From Streptomyces sp. TBY4 (GTDB lineage Bacteria > Actinomycetota > Actinomycetes > Streptomycetales > Streptomycetaceae): 64,000 nt of DNA. The notes under the pieces are model-generated. The model did no database searches. It was not told the DNA's origin and was given only the letters and a program-made list of their open reading frames with translations. The stretch is from assembly GCF_024213195.1 (NCBI RefSeq), contig NZ_JANAVF010000015.1:124001-188000 (forward strand), given 5' to 3'. Made by a program: the position numbers and the translations under genes. Below are positions 8,996 to 17,309 of this stretch, piece by piece. The stretch's first letter is position 1. Each line of letters opens with the position of its first letter.

Positions 8996-9034
8996 CATTC
9001 GGGTGGTACGTCCCTCGGACGTACCACCCGAATG
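8996..9034. terminator. perfect 18-bp hairpin downstream of the topoisomerase gene
   Basis: Positions 8996-9013 pair perfectly with 9017-9034 around a 3-nt loop. It lies 12 nt past the topoisomerase stop codon and 56 nt upstream of the Mrr-TerD start, both on the minus strand. No T-run follows, so it may act as a terminator or mRNA 3'-end stabiliser, or as a palindromic operator for the Mrr-TerD gene. Confidence 0.6.
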
Positions 9035-9045
9035 ATCCGGAACCC

Positions 9046-11502
9046 CTACAGCGCCGACCCCGCCAGCGCCGCGACCACGGCCGGGAGCGCCGTGCCCGAG
9101 CCGTCCCGCCGCGGGTCCGCGGCCGGCAGCAGGGCCGGAGTGCCGTTGGCCGCCGCCGCGCGGGCCGGGGCGCCGCCCGCCCAGGCCAGCAGCAGGACGT
9201 CCTCGCCCTTCAGGAACCGCTGGCAGCGCACGCCGCCGGTGGCCCGGCCCTTGCGCGGGTACTGGTCGAACGGGGTCAGCTTCCCGGACTGCATCGAGTC
9301 GTCCAGCGTCCCGTGCGAGCCCGCCACCGTGAACACCACGGCGTCGCGCGCCGGGTCCACCGCCGAGAAGTGGATCACCTTGGCGCCGTCCGAGAGCTTG
9401 ATGCCGGCCATGCCGCCGGCCGGGCGGCCCTGCGGGCGGACCTGGCCCGCCGGGTAGCGCAGCAGCTGGGCGTCGTCGGTGATGAAGACGAGGTCCTCCT
9501 CGCCGGTGCGCAGCTCGACCGCGCCGACGATCCGGTCGCCCTCCTTGAGGGTGATGACCTCCAGCTCGTCCTTGTTGGCCGGGTAGTCCGGCACGACCCG
9601 CTTGACCACGCCCTGCTCGGTGCCGAGCGCCAGGCCCTGCCCCGACTCGTCCAGCGAGGTCAGGCAGACGACCTGCTCGTCCGCCTCCAGCCCGGACAGG
9701 AACTCCGAGACCGGGGCGCCGCCCGCCAGGTTCGGCGCGGCGTGGGTGTCCGGCAGCTGCGGCAGGTCGATCACCGACAACCGCAGGAGCCGCCCGTACG
9801 AGGTGACCACGCCGAGGTCGGCCCGCGCGGTCGCCGCGACCTGCGAGACGATCAGGTCGTGCTTCGCGCGGGCACCGCCCTCCTCCTCGGGGAGCGGCTC
9901 CGCGTTGGCCGTGCGGGCGAGCAGGCCGGTGGAGGACAGCAGCACCCGGCACGGGGTGTCCTCGACCTCCAGCGGGACCGCCGCGACCGGCGTGCCCGCC
10001 GACTCCAGCAGGACCGTACGGCGCTCCGTGCCGAACTTCTTCGACACCGCGGCCAGTTCCGCCGAGACCAGCTTGCGCAGCTCGCCGTCGGAGTCCAGGA
10101 TCCCGGTCAGCTCGTCGATCTCGCCGGTCAGCCGGTCGCGCTCGGACTCCAGCTCGATGCGGTCGAACCGGGTGAGCCGGCGCAGCGGGGTGTCCAGGAT
10201 GTACTGGGTCTGGATCTCGCTCAGCGAGAAGCGCTCCATCAGGCGCTCCTTGGCCTGCGCGGAGTTGTCGCTGTCCCGGATGATCCGGATGACCTCGTCG
10301 ATGTCGAGCAGCGCCACGAGCAGGCCCTCGACGAGGTGCAGGCGGTCGCGCCGCTTGCCCCGGCGGAACTCGCTGCGGCGGCGCACGACCTCGAAGCGGT
10401 GGTCGAGGTAGACCTCCAGCAGCTCCTTGAGGCCCAGCGTCAGCGGCTGCCCGTCGACCAGCGCGACGTTGTTGATGCCGAAGGTCTCCTCCATCGGCGT
10501 CAGCTTGTACAGCTGCTCCAGGACGGCCTCGGGGTGGAAGCCGTTCTTGATCTCGATGACCAGGCGCAGGCCGTGCGAGCGGTCCGTGAGGTCCTTGACG
10601 TCCGCGATGCCCTGGAGCTTCTTCGAGCCGACCAGGTCCTTGATCTTCGCGATGACCTTCTCGGGGCCGACCGTGAAGGGCAGTTCCGTGACGACCAGCC
10701 CCTTGCGGCGCGGGGTCACGTCCTCCAGGGCCACCGTGGCGCGGATCCGGAAGGTGCCGCGGCCGTTCTCGTAGGCGTCCTTGATGCCCGAGAGGCCCAC
10801 GATCCGGCCTCCGGTGGGCAGGTCGGGACCCGGGACGAAGCGCATCAGCGCTTCCAGGTCCGCCTCGGGGTAGCGGATCAGGTGGCGGGCGGCCGCGATG
10901 ACCTCGCCGAGGTTGTGCGGGGCCATGTTGGTGGCCATGCCCACCGCGATCCCGGACGCGCCGTTGACCAGCAGGTTCGGGTACGCCGCCGGCAGGACGA
11001 CCGGTTCGCGCTCCTGGCCGTCGTAGTTCGCGGCGAAGTCGACGGTGTTCTCGTCGATCCCGTCCGTCATCAGCGAGGCGGCGTCGGCCATCTTCGACTC
11101 GGTGTAACGCATCGCGGCCGGCGGGTCGTCGTTGCCGAGCGAGCCGAAGTTGCCGTGGCCGTCGACCAGCGGGAGCCGCATGGAGAAGGGCTGCGCCATG
11201 CGCACGAGGGCGTCGTAGATCGACGCGTCGCCGTGCGGGTGCAGCTTGCCCATCACCTCGCCGACGACGCGGGCGCACTTCACGTAGCCGCGGTCGGGGC
11301 GCAGGCCCATCTCGTTCATCTGGTAGACGATGCGCCGGTGCACCGGCTTCATGCCGTCGCGGGCGTCGGGCAGGGCGCGGGAGTAGATCACCGAGTACGC
11401 GTACTCGAGGAAGGAGCCCTGCATTTCGTCGACGACGTCGATGTCGAGGATCTTCTCCTCGAAATCCTCCGGCGGCGGGGTCTTCGTGCTGCGGCGGGCC
11501 AT
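9046..11502 (-). CDS. parC: type IIA DNA topoisomerase subunit A (ParC-like)
   Basis: An 818-residue breakage-reunion subunit. The N-terminal winged-helix/tower region carries the catalytic Tyr133 in AAMRYTE, and the quinolone region HPHGDASIYD. Leu-rich coiled coil (about 400-480) and a C-terminal beta-pinwheel follow. The GyrA-box QRGGKG is not present, so it looks like the second, ParC-like subunit of Streptomyces rather than GyrA. ATG 11502 is preceded by AAGGAG (11513-11518), and the family N-terminus starts near there. It would work with a ParE/GyrB partner elsewhere in decatenation or supercoil control. An Ala replaces the usual Ser at the first quinolone-contact position. Confidence 0.9.
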   Translation of the reverse strand: MARRSTKTPPPEDFEEKILDIDVVDEMQGSFLEYAYSVIYSRALPDARDGMKPVHRRIVYQMNEMGLRPDRGYVKCARVVGEVMGKLHPHGDASIYDALVRMAQPFSMRLPLVDGHGNFGSLGNDDPPAAMRYTESKMADAASLMTDGIDENTVDFAANYDGQEREPVVLPAAYPNLLVNGASGIAVGMATNMAPHNLGEVIAAARHLIRYPEADLEALMRFVPGPDLPTGGRIVGLSGIKDAYENGRGTFRIRATVALEDVTPRRKGLVVTELPFTVGPEKVIAKIKDLVGSKKLQGIADVKDLTDRSHGLRLVIEIKNGFHPEAVLEQLYKLTPMEETFGINNVALVDGQPLTLGLKELLEVYLDHRFEVVRRRSEFRRGKRRDRLHLVEGLLVALLDIDEVIRIIRDSDNSAQAKERLMERFSLSEIQTQYILDTPLRRLTRFDRIELESERDRLTGEIDELTGILDSDGELRKLVSAELAAVSKKFGTERRTVLLESAGTPVAAVPLEVEDTPCRVLLSSTGLLARTANAEPLPEEEGGARAKHDLIVSQVAATARADLGVVTSYGRLLRLSVIDLPQLPDTHAAPNLAGGAPVSEFLSGLEADEQVVCLTSLDESGQGLALGTEQGVVKRVVPDYPANKDELEVITLKEGDRIVGAVELRTGEEDLVFITDDAQLLRYPAGQVRPQGRPAGGMAGIKLSDGAKVIHFSAVDPARDAVVFTVAGSHGTLDDSMQSGKLTPFDQYPRKGRATGGVRCQRFLKGEDVLLLAWAGGAPARAAAANGTPALLPAADPRRDGSGTALPAVVAALAGSAL

Positions 11503-11768
11503 CGCTGCGCGGCTCCTTAACCAAGAATCGGGATGAGCTGAGCTCTCACGGGGTGGGGCGGTGGGGTGGGGCTGGGGGTGCTGCTGGGACGGGGCCGGTA
11601 CGGGGGCGGACCGGTTTCGGACAGGGGTGACGCGGACCATTGTGGCCCGAGGCACCGACAACGCCGACTCCGACCCAGGACTGGGCCGGGAACTTCTCCG
11701 CCGCCCGACACGCTTGCATACAGTGGCAGGTCTGACAGGAATCTCTGCATCGCGATCGAAGGGACCAC

Positions 11769-13127
11769 ATGCCCATGGGTCACACGGCCACAGCTCACGC
11801 AGGCTCCGGCGGCCTCACAGCGACCGAGCACCGGCTGGCCAACGGCCTGCGCGTGGTGCTGTCCGAGGACCACCTGACCCCGGTCGCCGCGGTCTGCCTC
11901 TGGTACGACGTCGGCTCGCGCCACGAAGTCAAGGGACGTACGGGCCTGGCTCACCTCTTCGAGCACCTGATGTTCCAGGGCTCGGCGAACGTCTCCGGCA
12001 ACGGCCACTTCGAACTGGTCCAGGGAGCCGGCGGTTCCCTCAACGGCACCACCAGCTTCGAGCGGACCAACTACTTCGAGACGATGCCGACCCACCAGCT
12101 GGAGCTCGCGCTGTGGCTGGAGGCGGACCGGATGGGCTCGCTGCTGGCCGCCCTGGACGACGAGTCCATGGAGAACCAGCGCGACGTCGTCAAGAACGAG
12201 CGCCGCCAGCGGTACGACAACGTCCCGTACGGCACGGCCTTCGAGAAGCTGACGGCCCTGGCCTACCCGGAGGGCCACCCGTACCACCACACCCCGATCG
12301 GTTCCATGGCCGATCTGGACGCCGCGTCCCTGGAGGACGCGCGCGCGTTCTTCCGTACGTACTACGCGCCCAACAACGCGGTGCTCTCGGTCGTCGGCGA
12401 CATCGACCCCGAGAAGACGCTCGCCTGGGTCGAGAAGTACTTCGGCACCATCCCCGGCCACGACGGCAAGCAGCCGCCGCGCGACGGCTCGCTGCCCGAG
12501 ATCATGGGGGAGCAGCTCCGCGAGGAGGTCGTCGAGGAGGTCCCGGCCCGCGCGCTGATGGCGGCCTACCGGCTCCCGCACGACGGCACCCGCGAATGCG
12601 ACGCCGCCGACGTGGCGCTGACCGTCCTGGGCAGCGGAGAGTCCTCCCGGCTGCACAACCGCCTGGTGCGCCGCGACCAGACCGCCGTCGCGGCCGGCTT
12701 CGGCATGCTGCGCCTCGCCGGCGCGCCCTCGCTGGGCTGGCTGGACGTCAAGACCTCCAGCGGGGTCGAGGTGCCCGCCATCGAGGCGGCCGTGGACGAG
12801 GAGCTCGCGCGGTTCGCCGCCGAGGGCCCGACGGCCGAGGAGATGGAGCGCGCGCAGGCCCAGCTGGAGCGCGAGTGGCTGGACCGGCTGAGCACGGTGG
12901 CCGGCCGCGCCGACGAACTGTGCCGCTTCGCGGTGCTGTTCGGCGACCCGCAGCTCGCCCTGACCGCCGTCCAGCGCGTCCTCGACATCACCGCCGAGGA
13001 GGTCCAGGCCGTGGCCGCGGCCCGGCTGCGCCCCGACAACCGCGCGGTGCTCGTCTACGAGCCGATCGCCGCGGACGACAACGAAGAGACCGACGCGAGC
13101 GACGAGAACGAGGGGGCGGAGCGATGA
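11769..13127 (+). CDS. M16 zinc metallopeptidase, catalytic subunit
   Basis: A 452-residue pitrilysin/M16B peptidase. The inverted zinc motif HLFEH (about residue 61) is intact, and the distal Glu falls about 75 residues later as expected. It has no signal peptide. AAGGGA precedes ATG 11769; an alternative in-frame ATG at 11775 is possible. It overlaps the next gene by ATGA and that gene encodes a paralogue without the zinc motif. The pair therefore resembles the active/inactive heterodimers of the processing-peptidase family. The substrate is unknown. Confidence 0.92.
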   Translation: MPMGHTATAHAGSGGLTATEHRLANGLRVVLSEDHLTPVAAVCLWYDVGSRHEVKGRTGLAHLFEHLMFQGSANVSGNGHFELVQGAGGSLNGTTSFERTNYFETMPTHQLELALWLEADRMGSLLAALDDESMENQRDVVKNERRQRYDNVPYGTAFEKLTALAYPEGHPYHHTPIGSMADLDAASLEDARAFFRTYYAPNNAVLSVVGDIDPEKTLAWVEKYFGTIPGHDGKQPPRDGSLPEIMGEQLREEVVEEVPARALMAAYRLPHDGTRECDAADVALTVLGSGESSRLHNRLVRRDQTAVAAGFGMLRLAGAPSLGWLDVKTSSGVEVPAIEAAVDEELARFAAEGPTAEEMERAQAQLEREWLDRLSTVAGRADELCRFAVLFGDPQLALTAVQRVLDITAEEVQAVAAARLRPDNRAVLVYEPIAADDNEETDASDENEGAER

Positions 13128-14515
13128 GCGACACCGCAGCCGTCACGATGACCTTCCACCCGCGCCCCGAGGCCGGCGAGCCGCAGCCGTGGGCCTTCCC
13201 GGCCCCCGAGCGCGGGGTACTGGCCAACGGCCTGACCCTGCTGCGCTGCCACCGCCCGGGCCAGCAGGTGGTCGCGGTCGAGATCAACCTCGCCGCCCCG
13301 CTCGACGCGGAGCCCGAGGGCCTCGACGGCGTGGCCACCATCATGGTCCGCGCCCTGTCCGAGGGCACCGACAAGCGTTCCGCCGAGGAGTTCGCCGCCG
13401 AGCTGGAGCGCTGCGGCGCCACCCTCGACGCGCACGCCGACCACCCCGGCCTGCGGGTCTCCCTGGAGGTTCCGGCCTCCCGCCTGCACAAGGCGCTGGG
13501 GCTGGTCGCCGAGGCGCTGCGCACCCCGGCCTTCGCCGACGCCGAGGTCGACCGCCTGGTGCGCAACCGGCTCGACGAGATCCCGCACGAGAGCGCCAAC
13601 CCGCAGCGCCGCGCCGCCAAGCAGCTCTCCAAGGAGCTCTTCCCGGCCTCCCTGCGGATGTCCCGCCCGCGCCAGGGAACCGAGGAGACGGTCGCCCGCA
13701 TCGACTCGGCGGCCGTACGGGCCTTCTACGAGGCCCACGTGCGCCCCGCGACCGCCACCGCGGTGGTCGTCGGCGACCTGACCGGCATCGACCTCGACGC
13801 CGTCCTGGCCGACACCCTGGGCGCGTGGACCGGTGACACCACCGCCCCGCGCGCCGTTCCGCCGATCACCGCCGACGACACGGGCCGCGTGGTCATCGTG
13901 GACCGGCCCGGCGCGGTCCAGACGCAGTTGCTGATCGGCCGCATCGGTGCGGACCGGCACGACCGGGTCTGGGCGCCCCAGGTGCTCGGCACGTACTGCC
14001 TGGGCGGCACGCTCACCTCCCGGCTGGACAAGGTGCTGCGCGAGGAGAAGGGGTACACGTACGGCGTGCGCGCCTTCGGCCAGGTGCTGCGCTCCACCGC
14101 CGACGGCAAGGGCGCCTCGATGCTCGCCATCAGCGGCTCGGTGGACACCCCGAACACCGGCCCGGCCCTGGACGACCTCTGGACGGTGCTGCGCACCCTC
14201 GCGGAGGGCGGCCTGACCGACGCCGAACGGGACGTGGCCGTGCAGAACTTGGTGGGGGTGGCCCCGCTGAAGTTCGAGACGGCCGCCTCCGTCGCGGGCA
14301 CCCTCGCCGACCAGGTCGAGCAGGAGCTTCCGGACGACTACCAGGCGCAGTTGTACGCACGGCTCGCCGAGACCGGGACGGTGGAGGCCACTTCGGCGGT
14401 CGTCAGCGCCTTCCCGGTGGACCGTCTGGTCACGGTCCTGGTCGGCGACGCCTCGCAGATCGAGGAGCCGGTGCGGGCCCTCGGGATCGGCGAAGTGACC
14501 GTGGTCACCAACTGA
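13124..14515 (+). CDS. M16 family protein, non-catalytic partner
   Basis: A 463-residue M16 paralogue, translationally coupled (ATGA overlap) to the catalytic subunit. Where HxxEH should stand it has LDGVATIMVRALSEGT, so it cannot bind zinc in the usual way. The C-terminal half retains the R/Y substrate-binding signature (REEKGYTYGV). In the family this type supplies half of the closed chamber. It is followed by a strong terminator. Confidence 0.9.
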   Translation: MSDTAAVTMTFHPRPEAGEPQPWAFPAPERGVLANGLTLLRCHRPGQQVVAVEINLAAPLDAEPEGLDGVATIMVRALSEGTDKRSAEEFAAELERCGATLDAHADHPGLRVSLEVPASRLHKALGLVAEALRTPAFADAEVDRLVRNRLDEIPHESANPQRRAAKQLSKELFPASLRMSRPRQGTEETVARIDSAAVRAFYEAHVRPATATAVVVGDLTGIDLDAVLADTLGAWTGDTTAPRAVPPITADDTGRVVIVDRPGAVQTQLLIGRIGADRHDRVWAPQVLGTYCLGGTLTSRLDKVLREEKGYTYGVRAFGQVLRSTADGKGASMLAISGSVDTPNTGPALDDLWTVLRTLAEGGLTDAERDVAVQNLVGVAPLKFETAASVAGTLADQVEQELPDDYQAQLYARLAETGTVEATSAVVSAFPVDRLVTVLVGDASQIEEPVRALGIGEVTVVTN

Positions 14516-14559
14516 CCGTCAGCGGCGATTTCGACGGGCCGTCAACTGGCCCGCCGCTC

Positions 14560-14596
14560 AAGGGGCCCCGGCGGCTTGTCCGTCGGGGCCCTTTTT
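14560..14596 (+). terminator. terminator of the M16 operon
   Basis: A 12-bp GC-rich stem (14563-14574 with 14580-14591, one G-U pair) has a 5-nt loop and is followed by TTTTT. Confidence 0.9.
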
Positions 14597-14668
14597 GTCT
14601 GAGTTGTCCCTTTCGTGGTGTGGTTGCTCGTATGTGGTGTGGCGTACGCAACAAAAGGGCGTGTCTGT

Positions 14669-14698
14669 TTGGCGATTGACTGATGATCCGCCTAGCGT
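14669..14698 (+). promoter_or_regulatory. candidate promoter of the riboswitch-M23 transcript
   Basis: TTGGCG (14669-14674) and TAGCGT (14693-14698) are separated by 18 bp and lie about 50 nt ahead of the riboswitch. This is a plausible vegetative-type promoter but not a strong match. Confidence 0.45.
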
Positions 14699-14749
14699 CG
14701 GCCGTGCTGTCCGTCAGTTGTAACCGCCGCGCCCGCGGCACCGGACAGC

Positions 14750-14890
14750 GATCGCCGAGTCCCCGTCAGGCGCGAGCCTGGGGAGCCGGGGACCCACTTG
14801 TGTCCCTGGGGTGAATCGGACCGCCTCGCAAGAGGGGGCCCGTAGGAGACCTTCCTGCTCCGAACCCGTCAGCTAACCCGGTAGGCGAGA
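14750..14890 (+). ncRNA. ydaO/yuaA-type c-di-AMP riboswitch
   Basis: The leader has the recognisable core of this class. CGCC at 14753-14756 closes with GGCG at 14884-14887. In between lie GAGTCCCCG, GAGCCGGGGACCCA, GGGTGAATCGG, a GTAGGAGACCTTCCTGC hairpin and CCGAACCCGTCAGCTAACC. In actinomycetes this RNA senses c-di-AMP and normally turns off genes for cell-wall hydrolases and Rpf proteins, exactly the type of gene that follows. The RBS of the M23 gene (AAGGAAAGGA) lies just after the 3' strand. Confidence 0.87.
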
Positions 14891-14914
14891 GGGAAGGAAA
14901 GGATCAGCCCCTTC

Positions 14915-15709
14915 ATGGCGTTTGGCAGTAGTGCCGCCGGCAAGCACCGTGGCTCGAGCCGTCTGAGCCGCAAGACCGCTGGCTACGCCGGCATAGCCGC
15001 CCTCGCCGCCACCGGCGTCGTGGGCTCCCTGGCCGGCCCCGCGTTCGCCGCGGACAAGTCCCCCTCCGTGGAGGACACCGGCGCCCTGAACACCATCGTG
15101 GTGGCCGACGAGCTCGCCGGTGACGTCGAGGCCCAGGCCCACTCCCAGCAGCGGGCCGCCGAGGCCGCCGCCGCCAAGGCGCAGGCCGAGGCCGACGCCA
15201 AGCAGCGGGCCGCCGAAGCCAAGGCGCAGGCCGAGGCGCAGGCCAAGGCCGAGCGTGAGGCCGCCGAGCGCGCCGCGCGCGAAGAGGAGCGCAAGCGCCT
15301 CAACACCTTCGTGTCCCCGCTCGCCAGCAGCTCCATCAGCACCCAGTACCACGCGGGTGGCGGCATGTGGTCCTCCGGCAGCCACACCGGCATCGACTTC
15401 CGCGCCGCCTCCGGCACCCAGGTGTTCGCCGTGGGCCTCGGCACCGTGGTCGAGGCGGGCTACGGCGGTGCGTACGGCATCAACGTCGTCATCAAGCACA
15501 ACGACGGCACGTACACCCAGTACGGCCACCTGTCCTCGCTGAACGTCTCCGTCGGCCAGCAGGTCGTCCCGGGCCAGAAGATCGGCCTGTCGGGCTCCAC
15601 CGGCAACTCCAGCGGCCCGCACCTGCACTTCGAGGCCCGCACCGGCGCCGACTACGGCTCGGACATCAACCCGGTCACGTACCTGCGGTCGCACGGCGTC
15701 ACGATCTGA
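14915..15709 (+). CDS. secreted M23 peptidase (cell-wall hydrolase)
   Basis: A 264-residue exported LytM-type endopeptidase expected to cut peptide cross-links in peptidoglycan. A basic N-terminus and hydrophobic signal end near AFAADK (about residue 47). A strongly Ala/Glu/Lys/Gln heptad-rich coiled coil follows (about 70-130). The C-terminal M23 domain has HTGIDF and HLHFE, the zinc and catalytic His/Asp set. The upstream c-di-AMP riboswitch implies control by turgor/wall signalling. A perfect terminator follows. Confidence 0.93.
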   Translation: MAFGSSAAGKHRGSSRLSRKTAGYAGIAALAATGVVGSLAGPAFAADKSPSVEDTGALNTIVVADELAGDVEAQAHSQQRAAEAAAAKAQAEADAKQRAAEAKAQAEAQAKAEREAAERAAREEERKRLNTFVSPLASSSISTQYHAGGGMWSSGSHTGIDFRAASGTQVFAVGLGTVVEAGYGGAYGINVVIKHNDGTYTQYGHLSSLNVSVGQQVVPGQKIGLSGSTGNSSGPHLHFEARTGADYGSDINPVTYLRSHGVTI

Positions 15710-15736
15710 CCCGCTCGCCCCAGCGCACGACTTCCG

Positions 15737-15775
15737 CGAAGGCCCCGGCTCTCTCCGAGCCGGGGCCTTCGTGTT
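15737..15775 (+). terminator. terminator after the M23 gene
   Basis: A perfect 15-bp stem (15737-15751 with 15757-15771) with a 5-nt loop is followed by a short T-rich stretch (TGTTT). Confidence 0.88.
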
Positions 15776-15800
15776 TCCCGCTTCCCGCTTCGTGATGTGT

Positions 15801-15860
15801 GAATGTTTCGCATTCCCGGCCGCTCTCGGAAATTATCGTGTGTTGCAATAGAGTCGCAAC
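15801..15860 (+). promoter_or_regulatory. candidate operator region of the GntR gene
   Basis: Two small inverted repeats lie here: GAATG-N5-CATTC (15801-15815) and GTTGC-N9-GCAAC (15842-15860). They sit directly ahead of the TTG start, where an autoregulatory GntR site would be expected. The assignment is positional only. Confidence 0.35.
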
Positions 15861-15895
15861 GCGCACAGCCATACGAAAAAGGCGGAGGTCCGGTC

Positions 15896-16561
15896 TTGCG
15901 TATTCCCGCGCACACGGTATGCACAGCGATCCGCGACGACATCGTCTCCGGAGTGTTCGGGCCCGGAGCCCGGCTGACCGAGGAGGTGCTCGCCCGCAGG
16001 TACGGGGTCTCGCGCGTCCCGGTGCGCGAGGCGCTGCGCACGCTGGAGTCCGAGGGGTTCGTGACCACCCGCCGGCACGCCGGTGCCTGCGTGGCCGAGC
16101 CGACCGAGCAGGAGGCGGCCGACCTGCTGGAGCTGCGGATGCTCCTGGAGCCCCTCGCGGCGGCCCGGGCGGCCCGGCGGCGCAGCGATGGCCACCTCAA
16201 GGTGCTGCGCGGCCTGGTCAGGCTGGGCCAGGAGCGGGCCAGGAGGGGGCAGGGGGAGGATCTGCGCTCCCTGGGCGGCTGGTTCCACGAGACGCTCTCC
16301 CAGGCCTCGGGCAGCCCCGGGCTGATCGCACTGCTCACCCAGATGCGCCACAAGGTGGCCTGGATGTACGTGGTGGAGGCACCGGTGCGGCCCGTGGAGT
16401 CCTGGGCGGAGCACGGCGCGATCGTGGACGCGGTGGCCCGGGGGGACGCCGAGCGGGCCCGGGCGCTGACCGCGGCCCACGTGGAGCGGGCGGCGGGGGC
16501 CCACCGGATGCGCGTGAGGACTTTGCAACCTGCCGTAAACACGGCAGGCGTTCCGCATTAA
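15896..16561 (+). CDS. GntR-family transcriptional regulator (FadR/FCD type)
   Basis: A 221-residue regulator. The N-terminal winged helix has GARLTEEVLARRYGVSRVPV followed by REALRTLESEGFV (about residues 23-55). An all-helical FCD effector domain follows, with a metal-type His near the end (HVERAAGAHR). The TTG at 15896 is chosen because GGAGG (15884-15888) lies 7 nt upstream and the helix-turn-helix then begins at the usual distance. An ATG at 15803 would add 31 residues with no family similarity. The effector is unknown. It converges on ptsH. Confidence 0.85.
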   Translation: MRIPAHTVCTAIRDDIVSGVFGPGARLTEEVLARRYGVSRVPVREALRTLESEGFVTTRRHAGACVAEPTEQEAADLLELRMLLEPLAAARAARRRSDGHLKVLRGLVRLGQERARRGQGEDLRSLGGWFHETLSQASGSPGLIALLTQMRHKVAWMYVVEAPVRPVESWAEHGAIVDAVARGDAERARALTAAHVERAAGAHRMRVRTLQPAVNTAGVPH

Positions 16562-16760
16562 CAAACGCCGTATACAAAGGTGGGATATCCGGGCCGGTCC
16601 GGTATTTCGCGGCCCCGATAATTCACGGCCGCGTCCCGCGCACCGTACGCCTTGAATTCCGCGTGCCGTTTTCCCGCCGGAATTCGGCTGCCGGGATCCG
16701 GCGGCCCGAATTCGTTCTCCGGGCTCCGGCCGCCGGGATCGAGCCCTCGGAAAGCAGCGA

Positions 16761-16800
16761 AGCCGTTGCCCTCGACCGTGGTGGTCGGGGGGCAACGGCT
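16761..16800. terminator. bidirectional terminator between GntR and ptsH
   Basis: An inverted repeat (16761-16777 with 16783-16800, about 17 bp, one bulge) lies between the convergent genes. It is close to the ptsH stop and is followed by CTTCGCTGCTTT on the minus strand. Confidence 0.7.
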
Positions 16801-16843
16801 TCTCCGTGCAAGTCCTGCGGTCCTGCGAGCCGAACCCGAAGGG

Positions 16844-17125
16844 TCAGACGGTCTCGGGGAGCTCCTCGAGACCCTCGGCGACCAGCTTCGCGAGGCGGTC
16901 CAGCGCGGCCTCGGCGCCGTCGGCCTCGGACGACAGGACGATCTCCTCGCCGCCCTGGGCGCCCAGGCCCAGGACCGCCAGCATGGAGGCGGCGTTGACG
17001 GGGTCGCCGCCGGCCTTCGCGATGGTCACCGGGACGCCGGAAGCGGTCGTCGCGCGGACGAAGATCGAGGCGGGACGAGCGTGCAGGCCCTCGGCCCAGC
17101 CGACGTTGACGCGGCGCTCTGCCAT
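16844..17125 (-). CDS. ptsH: PTS phosphocarrier protein HPr
   Basis: A 93-residue HPr, the small phosphocarrier between Enzyme I and the sugar-specific EIIA proteins. His15 in GLHARPAS is the phosphorylated residue, and Ser47 in NAASMLAVL occupies the regulatory-serine position. GAAGGGC precedes the ATG at 17125. A DasR-like operator lies 24 nt upstream, so expression should follow N-acetylglucosamine metabolism, as known for ptsH in S. coelicolor. Confidence 0.96.
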   Translation of the reverse strand: MAERRVNVGWAEGLHARPASIFVRATTASGVPVTIAKAGGDPVNAASMLAVLGLGAQGGEEIVLSSEADGAEAALDRLAKLVAEGLEELPETV

Positions 17126-17148
17126 GGTGATGCCCTTCAGGTTCTTAC

Positions 17149-17164
17149 GGTTGTCTAGACCAGT
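17149..17164 (-). promoter_or_regulatory. DasR-responsive element (dre) ahead of ptsH
   Basis: Read on the minus strand this is ACTGGTCTAGACAACC; as I recall the consensus dre is ACTGGTCTAGACCAGT, so 13 of 16 positions match, including the whole TGGTCTAGAC core. DasR is the GntR repressor of aminosugar PTS genes. The site sits between ptsH and the divergent acetyltransferase gene and could touch both. Confidence 0.8.
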
Positions 17165-17309
17165 CTCTCACGACGCCCGGAATGGTCGGACCGACCTTCG
17201 GCCCGAGTTTCCCGCCGTTCGACCTACCCCAGCTTGCCCTGATTCGAGCCAGCTTGCCCGATGCGCCGCGCCCAGGCCACCTGAACCGTCCGAGCCTTAA
17301 GGTGACCCC

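Noticed and set aside
7256..11524. 1422-codon minus-strand frame spanning the topoisomerase and Mrr-TerD genes
   Set aside because: It is an alternative frame of two well-supported genes and contains no coherent domain.
14657..14665. Second copy of the MITE terminus (GGGCGTGTC)
   Set aside because: Only nine bases match and no opposite end is present; it may be chance.
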